Shown here: positions 37,300-50,100 of the stretch, piece by piece
Layout: each line of letters opens with the position of its first letter
Numbering within the stretch: the first letter of the stretch is position 1
Source of the DNA: Steromphala cineraria
Lineage: Eukaryota > Mollusca > Gastropoda > Trochida > Trochidae
Reading direction: 5' to 3'
Length of the DNA: 64,000 nt
Assembly (NCBI GenBank): GCA_916613615.1
Contig: OU744721.1
Location: 77,691,060-77,755,059, forward strand
The notes under the pieces: model-generated
Databases searched by the model: none
What the model was told of the DNA's origin: nothing
Seen by the model: only the letters and a program-made list of their open reading frames with translations
Translations under genes and position numbers: made by a program

Positions 37300-38600
37300 T
37301 CATTACATAATCCGTCGTTCTATTTGAGCCCTTGCGCGTGCATACCTTACATTATGATGTGATTCCCTCGTCATATTCACACTATACGTGTTTTTCCCTT
37401 ATCTGTCTACACACATGTTCCGTCACACTCGTCCATGTCAACTTTTTCAACAGTTCTTACACATCCACCCACTGTGTAACACTGTGATACCCAGGCCCTC
37501 CAGCGCAGTCTATATCGGCCTCGATCCCATAATGCAACAACTCATGCAAATAGCCGTTAATGCATGAATGATAATTAGGGATATCTCATCTCGGGGAGAT
37601 CACGGATATTGAAATTCGTCCAACAACCAAATGGAGATATTTGATATGACGAAAGATAAAGTTTGTATAGGGAAACCCTTCAGTACAACGGCTTTAGTGT
37701 TATTAATATCCACGTTTCAATTTTGCTTAACCTTCCCTCATTTAGGGCGACAGTTAATCATATATCATCCCATTAATTGTTTGTGTTCGCGTAGATCTAA
37801 CCAGAGCGTGGCAAGGTTAAACTAGATGAAATGACTCTATAAACATTTAGAGCGATTAAAGCGCCCATGTTAAAGAATGTCCATTATATTAAGTCACCTC
37901 GATTTAAATGAGGGGTTTAAAAATAAGTGTTATGTATAATCAATCAAGTTGGACTAAAATGCAGTTTATACAGTTTTTAAAAATTTCAAACAGGCTGGTT
38001 GTTCTCGTCTTTCGCTAGTAGGCCATCAAATTCTTTAAAATGGTCCACGGTATATTCCTTCCTTTTTTTTGTAAAAATCAAAATATATCTCAATTGGAAA
38101 AAGTAAAACAATATTGCTATATTCGAGACAAATACCTCCATTTCGTTTTTGGTCAGTATAGTCGCATTTTGATAAAACTGTGATTACATGAAATATATTT
38201 CCAAGCGATGCATCACTGTCACAAAGCAGCAATTCTCCACGTTTGTTATACACGACATAAAAGAGGAAGGCAAAAGGCGATCTCCCTGTCTCCCCCCTCT
38301 GTGTCGGAGCTCTTCGTCGTGTTTACGTTTCTCCTTCTAACGTTTACAGCATAACCAGACTATCAAACAACGGTCACCACAAACAAAGGATACCTGCCGA
38401 AATCATAACGCTGCCTGGGGGACATACCTGGTCGGTCCAGATAGGACACAAGCTGTTACCTACATTGATATATCAATATAGTCTATAAATCTATTATGAT
38501 TTGTATATAGGTAGCTGTCAAGGGTATCACGATTTAGAGGGAAATCGAGACTGCGCCCATCATCGCTACTAGCCATTTTGGAGTTATGACAAGCAAATTG
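37300..38600. promoter_or_regulatory. Putative regulatory island with octamer and homeodomain sites
   Basis: The core at about 37490-37620 has a perfect POU octamer ATGCAAAT (37544-37551), then TTAATGCATGAATGATAATTAG (37557-37578) with ATTA-type homeodomain sites, then CTCATCTCGGGGAGATCACGG. A second GC-richer part lies at 38280-38600. No reading frame fits. Site density and texture resemble developmental enhancers; function is inference. Confidence 0.42.
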
Positions 38601-40810
38601 ATTACAGGTATCATGACTGGGACTCTTTCTGTCTTTGAAATGAAATGAGGTAGAGATATTGCCATGTTTATTGTTTTGTAATTATGCTATGTTTCATGAT
38701 GTGATGGATAGCGTTACTTATACTTGACTTCACGTGATTAGTTATTTGGCTATTAACCTATATATAAAATCTGTGTAATTGTATAATTAATATCTCCACT
38801 AAAAGGTAAACTTAAATTTGAAATGTGGTTGATTGAATTATTTTTGTATGTTTTATATTCTTATTTTATAATTTTAAAAGTTATATTATATCAAATTAAC
38901 GAATTTCAGGGGACTAAAATATTTTTCTGTCATTCAATGGTACACAAATACACCGATCAGCCAGACCTTTTGGTATGAAGTAAATATTCAAGCTTTCTAT
39001 TCTTGATTATTCTACTTTATCTTAACTTGCCTACAACCATTTTTGGAGCGAAGAAATAATTGTTGAAACATATAATAGAACACGAAGGGGGACTGGCCAG
39101 GTCCGGGAATATCCTAAGCTTAGGAATACAATAGTACACAAATATTCGTATTGATTTCTTAATTATGTCATGTAGAATACATATGTTATTCATTAACATT
39201 ATCATCATTTCATGACTTTCACTTAAATAAAAACTTAAATTGATTTTTTAATCGGTTTCAGACAATATTGATTATTATATCGTTCAGTTATGACTACTAC
39301 TACTGAATGACTGGTTCATGTACAATCATGCCAATTTCGATTTTCAAATTCAACATGCATTTCAATCTGTTCATGTGAATAAGGAATTACATTAGTTTGT
39401 GATATTATTTTGTGTTTTTATAAACAAAACGTTTCACCGTCGTCTTGTTCACAAAATTAACATCTACATGTACAATTCAAACTGATCAAGAGTTTGAAAT
39501 TAACAGTAAAAAACTTTTATAAACATTTCCTTTATCTACTTGAAACAATGTTATCAATAAATTATCATAGAAACTGCAGCCACTGCAAACAAAACATTTA
39601 ACTCTGCATTACCGTTCAGAGTATATCTTGCACAACATGCATTACAGCTATACCGTTTATGTAAAAATCGTATGCAGTAAGATATTTCTCAATCCAATGT
39701 CATTGAGCAATTAAGTGAAAAAAATTCGGTACTTGAGATTTTAGAAAATAATATAAAACAGTCACTGATATAAGAACTATCATCTGGAAGTGTAAAACGA
39801 AAACATCACTCTTATAACATTTCATTTTTTTTAAAGTTGATTGTTTAATAGTTTGGTATCTGGTGTACAACTCTAAATTGTTTTCATGATTGAAAATAAA
39901 AACCAATGTTTGTTGCTATACTGTCGTCAGTGTTATTCTTTTGATTGAATAAATGACACTATAGTACTGACCTAAAAAAAAAGCACTTCTTAAAACTTCA
40001 AAATAACAAATTTATTAATCTGTTGAAATCAATGAATTTACCCTTATAGAAACCTTGTCATTTTTTACGACAATAACTCATATTCAACGAGAAGAAACGT
40101 TTTTAAAAACATTAAACTGAAAGACTCCCCAATGTATTTCCAGATTTTAAGAGTGTAGACATTTTCTCCATGATCATTGTAAAAGCACTTAGCAGACCCT
40201 TTCATGACCCTCAAAGAAGCCGATCATCATGTGTGGTGAAAGATATTTTTGTGTATGAAAGTAAAGTCGTATCGAATATTGCTTACAAAAATTTAATTCT
40301 AAGTTTGTATGGCCTCTCAAAGGACAATAGTTTTTATTGGTAAGTATTCACTGACGTCTCATATTCTTCTCATTTGCAGTTATTTTGCATATAATGTTTT
40401 TTTTATTTCAATAAAACCTCCAATTCATGTCATTCTCATACCGTTGCAAGACCCATCATTTCTGTTTACAAAATAGGTGGTATCTGATTAAGTTTGTTGT
40501 GTATAATGTGATATGTTGTGAATGAATACCATCATAATTTTTGTTTTGATACAAATGACTGACTGCAAATACCAAAATCTAGTATTTGCTTTCTAAACTT
40601 GAAAAAAGGTTACACTTGCTTGCTAGAGATGTTTCATATTCATGTAATTGTATTCATTTAACTTTAAAAACAGCCAAAATTTAGCCAACTCATAATTGTG
40701 GACACCATAAACCGTATACATACCAAATGTTCAAACCATCCGTTTTATATGCTCAAAACATACATTTAATTGACTATACAATATGTTATTTCTATTTCTG
40801 TGCTCAATTG
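38601..40810. other. AT-rich intergenic, no feature seen
   Basis: Nothing that I can support as a gene, RNA or repeat. Confidence 0.5.
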
Positions 40811-40815
40811 TATCT

Positions 40816-41128
40816 TTTAGAAAATGATTGTTTGTGAGACAATGTGACAACAATAAAACATTCTTCTTGTCCGTCTGTCTGACCGTCCTTCTTCAAGCAC
40901 TTGACTTCATGTTAAAATGCATAGTCAGCACTATACACATGAACATCTTAACAATTATCTGTAACGTTTCCTGCATTCTTTGATGGCATCATTGATTGGG
41001 TATATTGTATGATCTATTTTCTCTGTCCAATAGTGTCTCTAAGAAATCGATTGTATCAGACAAGTAAATAAATAATGAAATATTCTGTCTGTCTGTCCGT
41101 TCTTTATCAACCGGCTGGCTTCATCCAG
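40816..41128 (+). repeat. Degenerate tandem repeat, unit about 220 bp
   Basis: A block at 40816-40910 (TTTTAGAAAATGATTGT... CTTGTCCGTCTGTCTGACCG) recurs at 41036-41128 (TCTAAGAAATCGATTGTAT... TCTGTCTGTCTGTCCG), followed in both by a CTTCATC/CTTCATG end. Between them, GATGGCATCATTGATTGGG is echoed downstream by GAATGGCATTTGGGGG, which suggests a third partial unit reaching about 41220. Confidence 0.6.
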
Positions 41129-41739
41129 TCTTTGAATGGCATTTGGGGGTATAACCAAGAAACAATATTCTCTGAATAACACTTGTGTTCATGTCTATAA
41201 AGCAAATTCAGCAATATAAATATCTCTTTCAACCACATGCACAGTGTGTACATCTGAACTCTTATCTTCGTTGTTTCCTTCATCTTATTCTGTCTTGGAA
41301 GTAGTGCAGTGTTCTGTGATGAAGTTATCTGAACGCATCAAGATTGTCTCTGATTGTGGGTGTAAATGGCACATGCACCCTCTGTCGGGTGTAAATGGTG
41401 GAAAAGTACAAATTCTTTGTCAATACTCTATAGGCATGATGGAGAATATTAAATTAACATTTTCCATGTTATAAAGCCAATAATTATACGATATCACTGG
41501 TTCATTGCCCGTGAACGTTTATGTTCCAGTTTTATGGGCTCTCCATGGCAGAATGTTTCTTAGAACCGCACAACATTGACACGCTAATAACACGAATAAG
41601 TGATTTGTCCTCAAAATGTCAAATACATCATCTAAACTTTTAAAAGTTAATACACATCAGTTAACCAAACAATGGCCAGCTTTATTCCCAGAATTTAATC
41701 TCAAATTCGCTAAACCGAAAAGTACCTGCTGTAAATGAA

Positions 41740-42400
41740 AATACAATATTATCAAGAGTGCTATCTCGGGGAGCTAACAAGGTTGCCATTCGGGAGTTTA
41801 GTTTGAAGAGTGTCCACTGTTTAGTGACCAACTGACCGCTGTGACGCAGCAATGATGGTGGTCACCTACAGGTTATCATCCTCTCTTATCTCTCCCAGCG
41901 TTTTTTACTCGTCAAATTCATTGTAATCATCGATTAGTGTGGATTATCGGTATCCCTACAGCACCCGGTGATCATCAACTGTAATGACGAGCCGGCAGAT
42001 CAACAACTTAAACCGTTTAACGTCTTTGAAGTCTGTCAGCCGATCTGGGCTGTCCCGCGGCTAAAGAGGTCCATAGTCGTTTAAATCGTATAAACTGACC
42101 ATCGGCTAACCTCTTGGGATTACCGTGGTCTTCTTAGATGGACATATAAAGATTATCTGATGAAACAGATTTAGAGAAGACGTTTATTTAAGAATGTAAC
42201 GATTCTAAATGGTTCTGTACTCAGGAGAAACCGATTCCGAGGAGTAAAGATACTATTGAGTAGTTCCGAATGAATAACGTGGATTACGCAGATATTGTTA
42301 AAATACTCACATACCTCGTTAGTAGAGCAAATAAATATACTTAAATTGCTTCATGGTTTGGGGAAGTGACGTGGATAGGCTTCAGGGGTGACGTTCTCTG
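41740..42400. promoter_or_regulatory. Putative regulatory island
   Basis: Complex, GC-richer sequence without a reading frame, between AT-rich flanks. It contains GGATTA-type sites (about 41940 and 42117), TCATCGATTAGTGTGGATTA, and a CCGATCTGGGCTGTCCCGCG core near 42041. Probably a noncoding element downstream of the UNCX gene, judged by texture only. Confidence 0.42.
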
Positions 42401-44390
42401 CATATATGAATAATTTTTATTGAAATTGTTATCATTCACAGAGTTCAAAGGCAACTCTTTAAAAAAAATCTAGATCTGATTACCAATGACACCATGATCA
42501 AAGGAATTGTTTTAGAACCTCTCTTCTTATTTTAGAAAACATTCCGTTCCACTATACAATTTCCTGTAAAACGTTTCTGATCCTTTGTTATTATGTGATG
42601 CATATTATGATATCATGCATATTTGAATTTGTAGATACATGAAGAAGAATTATAAACATTATTTAAAAAATGATCAAAGGAATATAATATTTATTTTCAG
42701 TCAATCTTCTGTAGGCGGCACAATCAATGGTTTGTGTATGAGAAACTTTTGCGCTCTTTTCATTATCAGTACAAGTTTATTCATAAAAGTTATTAAATCG
42801 TTGAACTTTCATTGTGTAAACTGATAATTACAATGCAGTATTTTGAAAACCAGTATTCATATAAATATATAATAATATAAATAATAAATGAACAATTTTT
42901 AAAATGCTATTCCCCTTTATATGATCTTGAAAAAAATATGACTAGTCATAACGAAAATATTCAGCTGATGATTAACTTCAATTACCCACTCAAACATCAC
43001 TCAAGTCATTTTCATCATCGCCTTAGGTTGAAAACATTATTCCATAATACTTTGCTTTGAAGCGCTCACAATTATATTATCAATCATAGTTAAGGTTTCA
43101 TATAATAGGAAAACTCTCAATTGTGTTTGTCACAAGTATCACTATGTGAAAAAAGTTGGATTTGGTGACTGGTTAAGAATTTAAGTTGTTTTGTGCTGTT
43201 TTGTGCACCTTTCACATGGTTTCACCTTCTACTCAAGCACTTTTAATACTACCAACCAGTCTAGTTCAAGTTTAGAACCGACACCATCTGAGCATATCTC
43301 TGTTTTTCTACCGCCTGAGGGAAACACACAACAATTCATACCTAAGGATATTAAAAATAGTTCATGTTGATATGTTACTTATGTCACTCATTTTAAGCAT
43401 ATGGGCATTAAAATCCAGTTTAGTCTAATTGATCAAATTTATTACTGACGCGTACAAGAGCCATGGACATGAAACATATTACACAATTTAAAACATTTAG
43501 ATTTATATTAGTATCAAGTAACATTTATTCGGCATTTGCGATTTAAACATATTTCATTCATATAAAATTAATAACAGGAATATGGATTGGCACAACAATC
43601 TTTGAACTTTTCTAAGTGCCGCTCCATTAGAATTGACAAAAACACAATCGATAATCAACAGTAAAATAATTAGATTAGTATTTCAACAATGGACAAATAG
43701 TAGACAATAATAATTATTATGATTATTCTTCACTTAACCGAATCAGCTATAGCTGTCTAACACCTCATTTGTACTCTAGAAATATAAGTAGTTGTAGTTG
43801 TTGGATATATTGCAGTAAAATAGCTCCTGCATATGCAAAGATAAACATACTGTGTGATATATCTACATTACTACATAATTTTAATTGATGTTCTTACACA
43901 GATTGAGTGCTGCTTATATTGTAACACGTTGAATGTCTACTTGCTATTTAGCATAGATGTCAAAGGGAGCAATCCAGTCAGCTTCAAATTCACATCAATA
44001 TACAATACTTGAAAAAAGTAGTTTTAGAAATTTCTTGGGTAAGCACTTGGTGTCATAATTTGCAATTGTAACGACGTGTTCTTTGGCAACTTGTTATTAT
44101 ACTTCTGACATAAGATAAAACCAGGGGCTCTTCGCTACAACAACAGTGACATCTGATCACCCAACACCAAGGTACAAAAATATAAAGTCAGCTAACAGAA
44201 TTCAGAAAATGAGTTTTCGTTATAATCGACCCTTGCCAGGTGGCCAGATTTTTCTAATAAGGTTGAAACAAATAGAAACCTTCATTTATTCATATCATAT
44301 ATTTAAAAAAATCTTTTCCCAATGATTAGTTTATTAATCGAGTACTTTTCAGTATAATACTGTCAGAAATCGGTACAAATTGATATTATA
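42401..44390. other. AT-rich intergenic, no feature seen
   Basis: No supported feature. The stretch 44511-45660 is similar, apart from one CRE-like TGACGTCA at 45040-45047. Confidence 0.5.
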
Positions 44391-44394
44391 GAGG

Positions 44395-44510
44395 CTGCAG
44401 TGGCTTCATTGTTAGGCTCTAAAGCATGTCACCAATTGGTAAACTGGGTTTCGAGGAGACTTGTGACTTCGGGGTGCTACTGAAACCCCTTTTTAAGCTA
44501 ATGAACATTT
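44395..44510 (+). mobile_element. Possible degenerate tRNA-SINE head
   Basis: CAGTGGCTTCATTGTTAGG resembles a tRNA A box, and GGGTTTCGAGGAG about 50 bp later resembles a B box, followed by GGTGCTACTGAAACCCC. This is the layout of a SINE head, but both boxes are imperfect and no tail is visible, so it may be chance. Confidence 0.3.
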
Positions 44511-45663
44511 CACTAAGACTATCGCTGCAGTCTTAGGAGGTTGATGACTAAAGTTTACTGTGTTCAGAATGGAGTTGAAATAATTAGAGAGTTGACCATA
44601 CATTTATTTTATGTAAACATTTCATAATAGAAGCACACGAATAGGAACGTAAATTCTCAGGTTTCTGAAGTGCGCAATGATAACTGCAGGCACAAGTTTA
44701 AAGTGGTTCTGGGATTTTCTAAAAATGCATTTTAATGAGAGGTCTTTTTACCGAACAAACCATGATGGTCGTTGATAAAAATGTAAAGCAGACATTCTTG
44801 TATCACTGACTTTTGTTCCGATATTCGGTTTTTTAAAAATATGATGACCTATTATATATTTATATCTATGAGGTTGCCTACAGACAGACTTTAGTAGTTA
44901 TATCAATTGATAGTTAAAAGAAAAGCAGTAACGAAATACGGCATTGTTAGTCAGCATCCGTAAAAAAACCAGACAACCCATAGAGATAGTGGCAGTTTTA
45001 ATTTCCGTATATAAAAAGACGTAATAATAACGACGATTGTGACGTCACTTTAGCACGTAGGTGTAGGAGTTGAAGGTTGCTTTACTGACTATTTTGATAA
45101 ACTGATATATGAAAGAAATATATTACCCTAAAAAATGTGCATTACGAAATTCTTTCAAACTCTAGATCTCGCTCGGGTAATACTAAAATTCTTACTAATT
45201 CCATGACATTTACATCCTATATATATATTACAATGCTCGGGTGATCATCTTGATCTTCAGTTTGTCCTATATATTAACACAGCTTAACACAAGGAAATAA
45301 CGCAAAGCAGGATTTTGTGTATATATTTCCAGTTATTTAGCAATGTTTTGGTGTAATTCATAATATTATGTACAGTTGTGAGGTATGATTTTACCAATGA
45401 AATAAACGTATGTAACCAGTATATCTGCATTTCTTCCTCAATTGTCTAATAAAATATGTTGCCAGGAGACATGAATATTCAATTACAGGAGAAGAGTACA
45501 CGTTGATCTGCAAGGTATCGTGACATGTCAAACAACATGCTTTCTAGATAACAAGGTCCTGTGACATTGCATGTCCCATCGAGCGGCGAAAAGAATAAGA
45601 TAACATCTGTGTATTATTTTCAGCGGCGACGAATTTGCAAATTTCTTATGCACAGAATTAAGA

Positions 45664-45760
45664 AGCTAGCAGTTCTAATTTCCAGCATGGATGTGTGTGG
45701 GGGGGGGGGGGGGGGATAAGGCGCAATATAAGTATGCACATTATTATTATTATATCATGC
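45664..45760 (+). mobile_element. SINE 3' tail remnant next to a G16 run
   Basis: GATAAGGCGCAATATAAGT at 45716 followed by an ATTATTATTATTAT tail resembles the 3' end of a tRNA-derived SINE (compare the tail at 36428-36480). Just upstream is TGTGTGTG followed by 16 G (45700-45715). No tRNA-like head is seen. Confidence 0.5.
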
Positions 45761-46265
45761 ACTCTAATGTTTCTTTTCCCGTGAATGCAAACTTCGATAC
45801 TAATGTAATATAGATGCAAAAAAGAAAAACGTATATATGTATGACTTCATGTGGTTTATTCACAAATCATGCTGACACGAGGTCAAGCTAAACTATGGCA
45901 CCCATCTCAATACTAGTATTCATCCTCACACGCATTCATTCATTCTATCCACACTCACTAGTTCACTCAGAGTACAAGCTAATATCATATAGTTTACATC
46001 TCTACCCAATGAGTATCACACACGTAGCAGGACAGCTATTAACTGCTTAACATAGAACCATTTCAGTTGACAATGATATGGACAAAATAATTTCGACTCG
46101 AAATATTCTTATCTGTATTTTATAAACGCAGTCTACGTTACTAAACTGTCCATGTATGGACATGTCAGTACAATTGGCCTATGCTACGAACTGCTTTGGC
46201 AGCTATTTGCAGTCTACATGACTGTTGTCAAAGGGTTAAATGTTTCCTTTCTGATGGCACAGGGT

Positions 46266-46271
46266 TTTATT
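46266..46271 (-). other. Candidate polyadenylation signal of UNCX
   Basis: On the minus strand AATAAA occurs 55 bases after the stop codon. Further minus-strand AATAAA motifs lie downstream (for example near 45855), so the true 3' UTR may be longer. Confidence 0.35.
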
Positions 46272-46326
46272 TTTTCTAATTGTTCACTTCCTTTACATCA
46301 CAGACTGTTAATAGAATACTACTTGT

Positions 46327-47160
46327 CTATTGACTGACTTCTTCAGATTTTTCACTATGTTCTACTCGACTATTAAGGTCAATAATAACTTCTTCTCCAT
46401 CGTCTCTGGAACATTCTAGTACATCAATGTCTTCGTCCTCTTCCCGTTCATCCTTGTCGAGTTCCTCGTGATTCGAGGAATCTTCTTTAGAAGAACATGT
46501 TTCTCTCTGTGAGTCAGTAACTGCAGTATTGTCAGATTCACTATTGTCCTTTGTTTCCCTCAAACTGAGATTCTGAGGAACATCCATATCACTGTCGTCA
46601 TCCTCACTGAAGTCTTCATCGTCCGTGAGCTGTTCCACGACGAATCCAACAGGCTGGGTGATGGGGTACAGAGGCATCATACTTAAAGCTAGAGGTCCGA
46701 GAGACTTACAAGCCTGAACACGGGGGTACTTGGAGTTTGGTCGTCGACCACGTGGCACTTTAGGGGTTTCTAGTAGACTGTCTATGCTGAAAGGACACTT
46801 TGGTTTGTCTTGTAAACAACCATGAGCTCCGTCAGTGAGGTCTGCCCGAGATCTGGGCGAGATTAGAGAGGAACTGTAAGGTCCTTCACTTCCGGAGTTG
46901 GAGAGATCAGACAAAGTGAGGAGAGACAGCTTCATCTTTCCGTCACCGGAAAGGCGTCTCTTCTCTTCGAGTCTGCGCAGACGGTCTTCCTGCTTCCTCC
47001 GTTTCTTCTCCATACGTTCTTGTTCCCTTTTTTTAACTTCATCCGGGTCCATTGGTTCCCCGCTGCAAGTCTGAGGGTGCGCGTTGTGGGCAGGGCGTCC
47101 TGGACCCTTTTTCGTGTTCTCCTTCTTGCGCCATTTAGCTCGGCGGTTCTGGAACCAAAC
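46327..47160 (-). CDS. UNCX: UNCX exon 3 (last coding exon)
   Basis: The acceptor is TCTATTCCAG and the exon runs to a TAG stop at 46329-46327; 834 nt, entered in phase 0. It encodes recognition-helix residues from VWFQNRR, the UNCX tail, the basic stretch, the second eh1 motif, a segment [18 protein letters not shown], the CtBP-like motif and the acidic C terminus (runs such as [14 protein letters not shown] and EREEDEDID). Confidence 0.95.
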   Translation of the reverse strand, partial: VWFQNRRAKWRKKENTKKGPGRPAHNAHPQTCSGEPMDPDEVKKREQERMEKKRRKQEDRLRRLEEKRRLSGDGKMKLSLLTLSDLSNSGSEGPYSSSLISPRSRADLTDGAHGCLQDKPKCPFSIDSLLETPKVPRGRRPNSKYPRVQACKSLGPLALSMMPLYPITQPVGFVVEQLTDDEDFSEDDDSDMDVPQNLSLRETKDNSESDNTAVTDSQRETCSSKEDSSNHEELDKDEREEDEDIDVLECSRDDGEEVIIDLNSRVEHSEKSEEVSQ

Positions 47161-50100
47161 CTGGAATAGAGAAGCAGAACATTAAATAACGATGTCCATT
47201 CGTGATATTTTGCGGGAACAATATAATATATGGTACGAAATCATTTCAAATCATGGTTTAAACATTGAACAAGGAAGCAATGTGTTAAAGAAGAAGATTG
47301 ATGAATGTCATTTTGAAACAATCTAAATACTTGATATTTGTCATCTTTGAGGAGGACATTATTTCATTTCTTGCATCTATCAATCAATATAAACTTTCTG
47401 TAGGTGATTGAATTATCAACCAAATAGTCTCCCATTCGGTTAACAGTATGGAAAATTCCAGCATATTATTTCGAATTATTCAAGCAAGGCTGAAATGGAT
47501 TAGATAAGGTCTAGAGGAGTCACTCAAAGTGATTGATTTGTGTCGTATACCCTGTGAACTCTCGATCACTGCTACTAATTGAGACACAAGTGGCGGAATC
47601 TCGTATATCTAATTACAGCCCCATTACACTAACACCGGCGTATTTTCTCTACCAACATACACTGCTCGGTACGTATGTTGACCAATGTTTGGACAACGTT
47701 CGTCAGTATTGAATAGCCATATTGGTCTGGTCAGTGCCTGCCTTTTAGTTGCTTCAAGGAGAAGATTACTCTGTTTCCCCGAGCCCTAAATGGCGCATTT
47801 AGAAAGATCATTTACGCCGATCACTGACTTGTATCCAAACAAACGGCAAGCAGTCAGACCCGACTGTAAAATCCCTCAATGTGTGCTTCACATCGGGATC
47901 GATATATGGCGAGATCCTTAACCGTCCTGCTCTCACTTTTAATTTTTACATTGTAACTCAAGCCTTCGCTTTAATAGACACAACAAACACTTGGGCTGGT
48001 CAGTTGGACGTCTGCCTTGTAATGTTTAGCGGTGAGCGTGTTTTCATTCAATTCCCGTCTGCTCCTCGAGAGGGTAAGAAGCGGGGCTGGAGCAGACGAC
48101 ACGATCTATGCACGCGCCGGGTCCGATCGATCTTAGCGCCCCCGGTCGACGCGGCGGATACGCATTACCGTGTTTCCTGTTTGAACTACATGGCTCAATT
48201 ATCATCCTTAACCGTGTCTTTATCATACACGCTGATACACAACAAAGCTACGGTGAGAAGCCAATTAAATGATTACTCACTAGATACTCGTTGTAATTGA
48301 TTTGACAGAGGCATGCTATGAAACTCAACTCCTTCAGGCCAATTGTGTGCCGTCCTTAATCATAGGACAGATTCTTTGCTCACGATAATTTCTGATTTTC
48401 CAATAAATGATCTTTTAAGTTGTGATTTGGGGTCAATTTGGGCAAATATTTCTGTAAGTTGAAAACAGTTTTGATTTTGGGAACATGAGCCGTGTGTGGG
48501 ATCGATGTTGGGCCATGTTTATACAATGTGTTGTACAATAGCAGAGATCTGGCAGTGGCAGCAGCATCGCTTACACGTACACTTCCGGTCTCAGTGTGCT
48601 CCACTGAACAAGTCACCCATACATGTATAGGCCACGTCGCTTGGCCTCCTAATTTCCGGAAAAGGTTAATTAACTGGATAATTATATTCTGATAATTAAA
48701 AGATTGGTTAACGTAATTTCAAACATGAGTGCTCCTTATGATTTTATAACAATCGCGTCTGTAAAGAGCAAAACTGGCAGTGGTTCGGTCCCTATGATCA
48801 GGAGCCATATCGCGGGATTATTGACTTGGAGCTGTCACACGTTACTGTATATTCAGCTTGTAAACGTGATTGATGGATTTACAATACGCTCAAATTTCAC
48901 GGTTTAAAGTCGCTTAATTCTTAATAACATCGGCAAATACATGACAATACGTTGTAAAGAGTTAGGGCCGGATACCCAGGCCCGAGTCTGCGAGAGGGTG
49001 GTCGACCCGAGTGGGGTAATCATACCCTGCCCGGGTAGCCTTACCTCCGAGCGGGTAGGGCCTTGTTAGCCGTGAGTTATAGTTCTCCAACCAGGAATTA
49101 TGACAGGACGGCGAGAGGAGAGGGGTATCGCTTACAAAGCAGGGTGGGTTATGGAGCTTAAACACGCCGAGCGGAGGCAGAAGTAGCGACTAAGTTGACC
49201 GCACTTCTCCAAGAAGCTGGTCCCACCCATAGGGACTCGTAGCTGGACAATGGTGAGAGAGACTGGGTGCAAGCCGAGCCGTGTACATATGTATATTGCT
49301 TACATACGGGATGAGCGATCCTTACGGTTAATTGATTTAAAGAGGATCTATTTCGTTTTTCAGGACGTTGTTAGATGTCGTTAGAGTAACACTATCGGAC
49401 CGAGAAGGCAAATCTAGGATAATCAGATTTTTCTGGAGGGTGAACGTAAAATCGTGGGCTTTAAAAACGTCTTTGCGAATATCAATTGCCGACTGAGAAT
49501 GCATTAGTTAACTTTGAAGATAAGATCGGGGCTTGAAATCAATAGAAGGAAAGTCAAGATCTAAGATGATAATGACGTCAATTAGAGACCCGGGCAAAGT
49601 GGAATCATAAATTGAAAGTTGTACAATTGCATCAAAGTAGTTTGGATAAGAGCTGTAGAGTTTAGATGGGGTAAACGTTTTATAGTCCTACTACCCATGG
49701 AGAAGTTGAAAAGGGTCATATCTTTTTAGGCCGACACAGCATGGTACGGTATTTCAATTAAGAAATCACCGAGAGGAAGGGTGATTGTTCGTAAAAATAA
49801 ATATTGATAATAAATGATTGTGAAATATAAGCTTGTGATAATTGGACACCTCACTCCGTGGTACCCGGCTCGTCACGGTCCATAGAGCAGCCTCAAGCCT
49901 TACACAATCCACGAATCCATAAAGTTTAAAGGAACAATATATCATTTTGACGTCAATGATGCATTTAAAATGAAAGTTTTTAATGTGCATGGAGCAAGGT
50001 AGTAACGAGAAGACTGCTTTACAGGTGAGCGCTGTTCTATGATATAGGGCAAGGTTATGAAAACTGTTTGAAGCCTGATAACCATACAGTTCCATATTCA

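Noticed and set aside
47881..48300. 139-codon plus-strand frame inside UNCX intron 2
   Set aside because: Explained by the GC-richer noncoding island; no recognisable domain, and neighbouring frames on both strands are similarly open.
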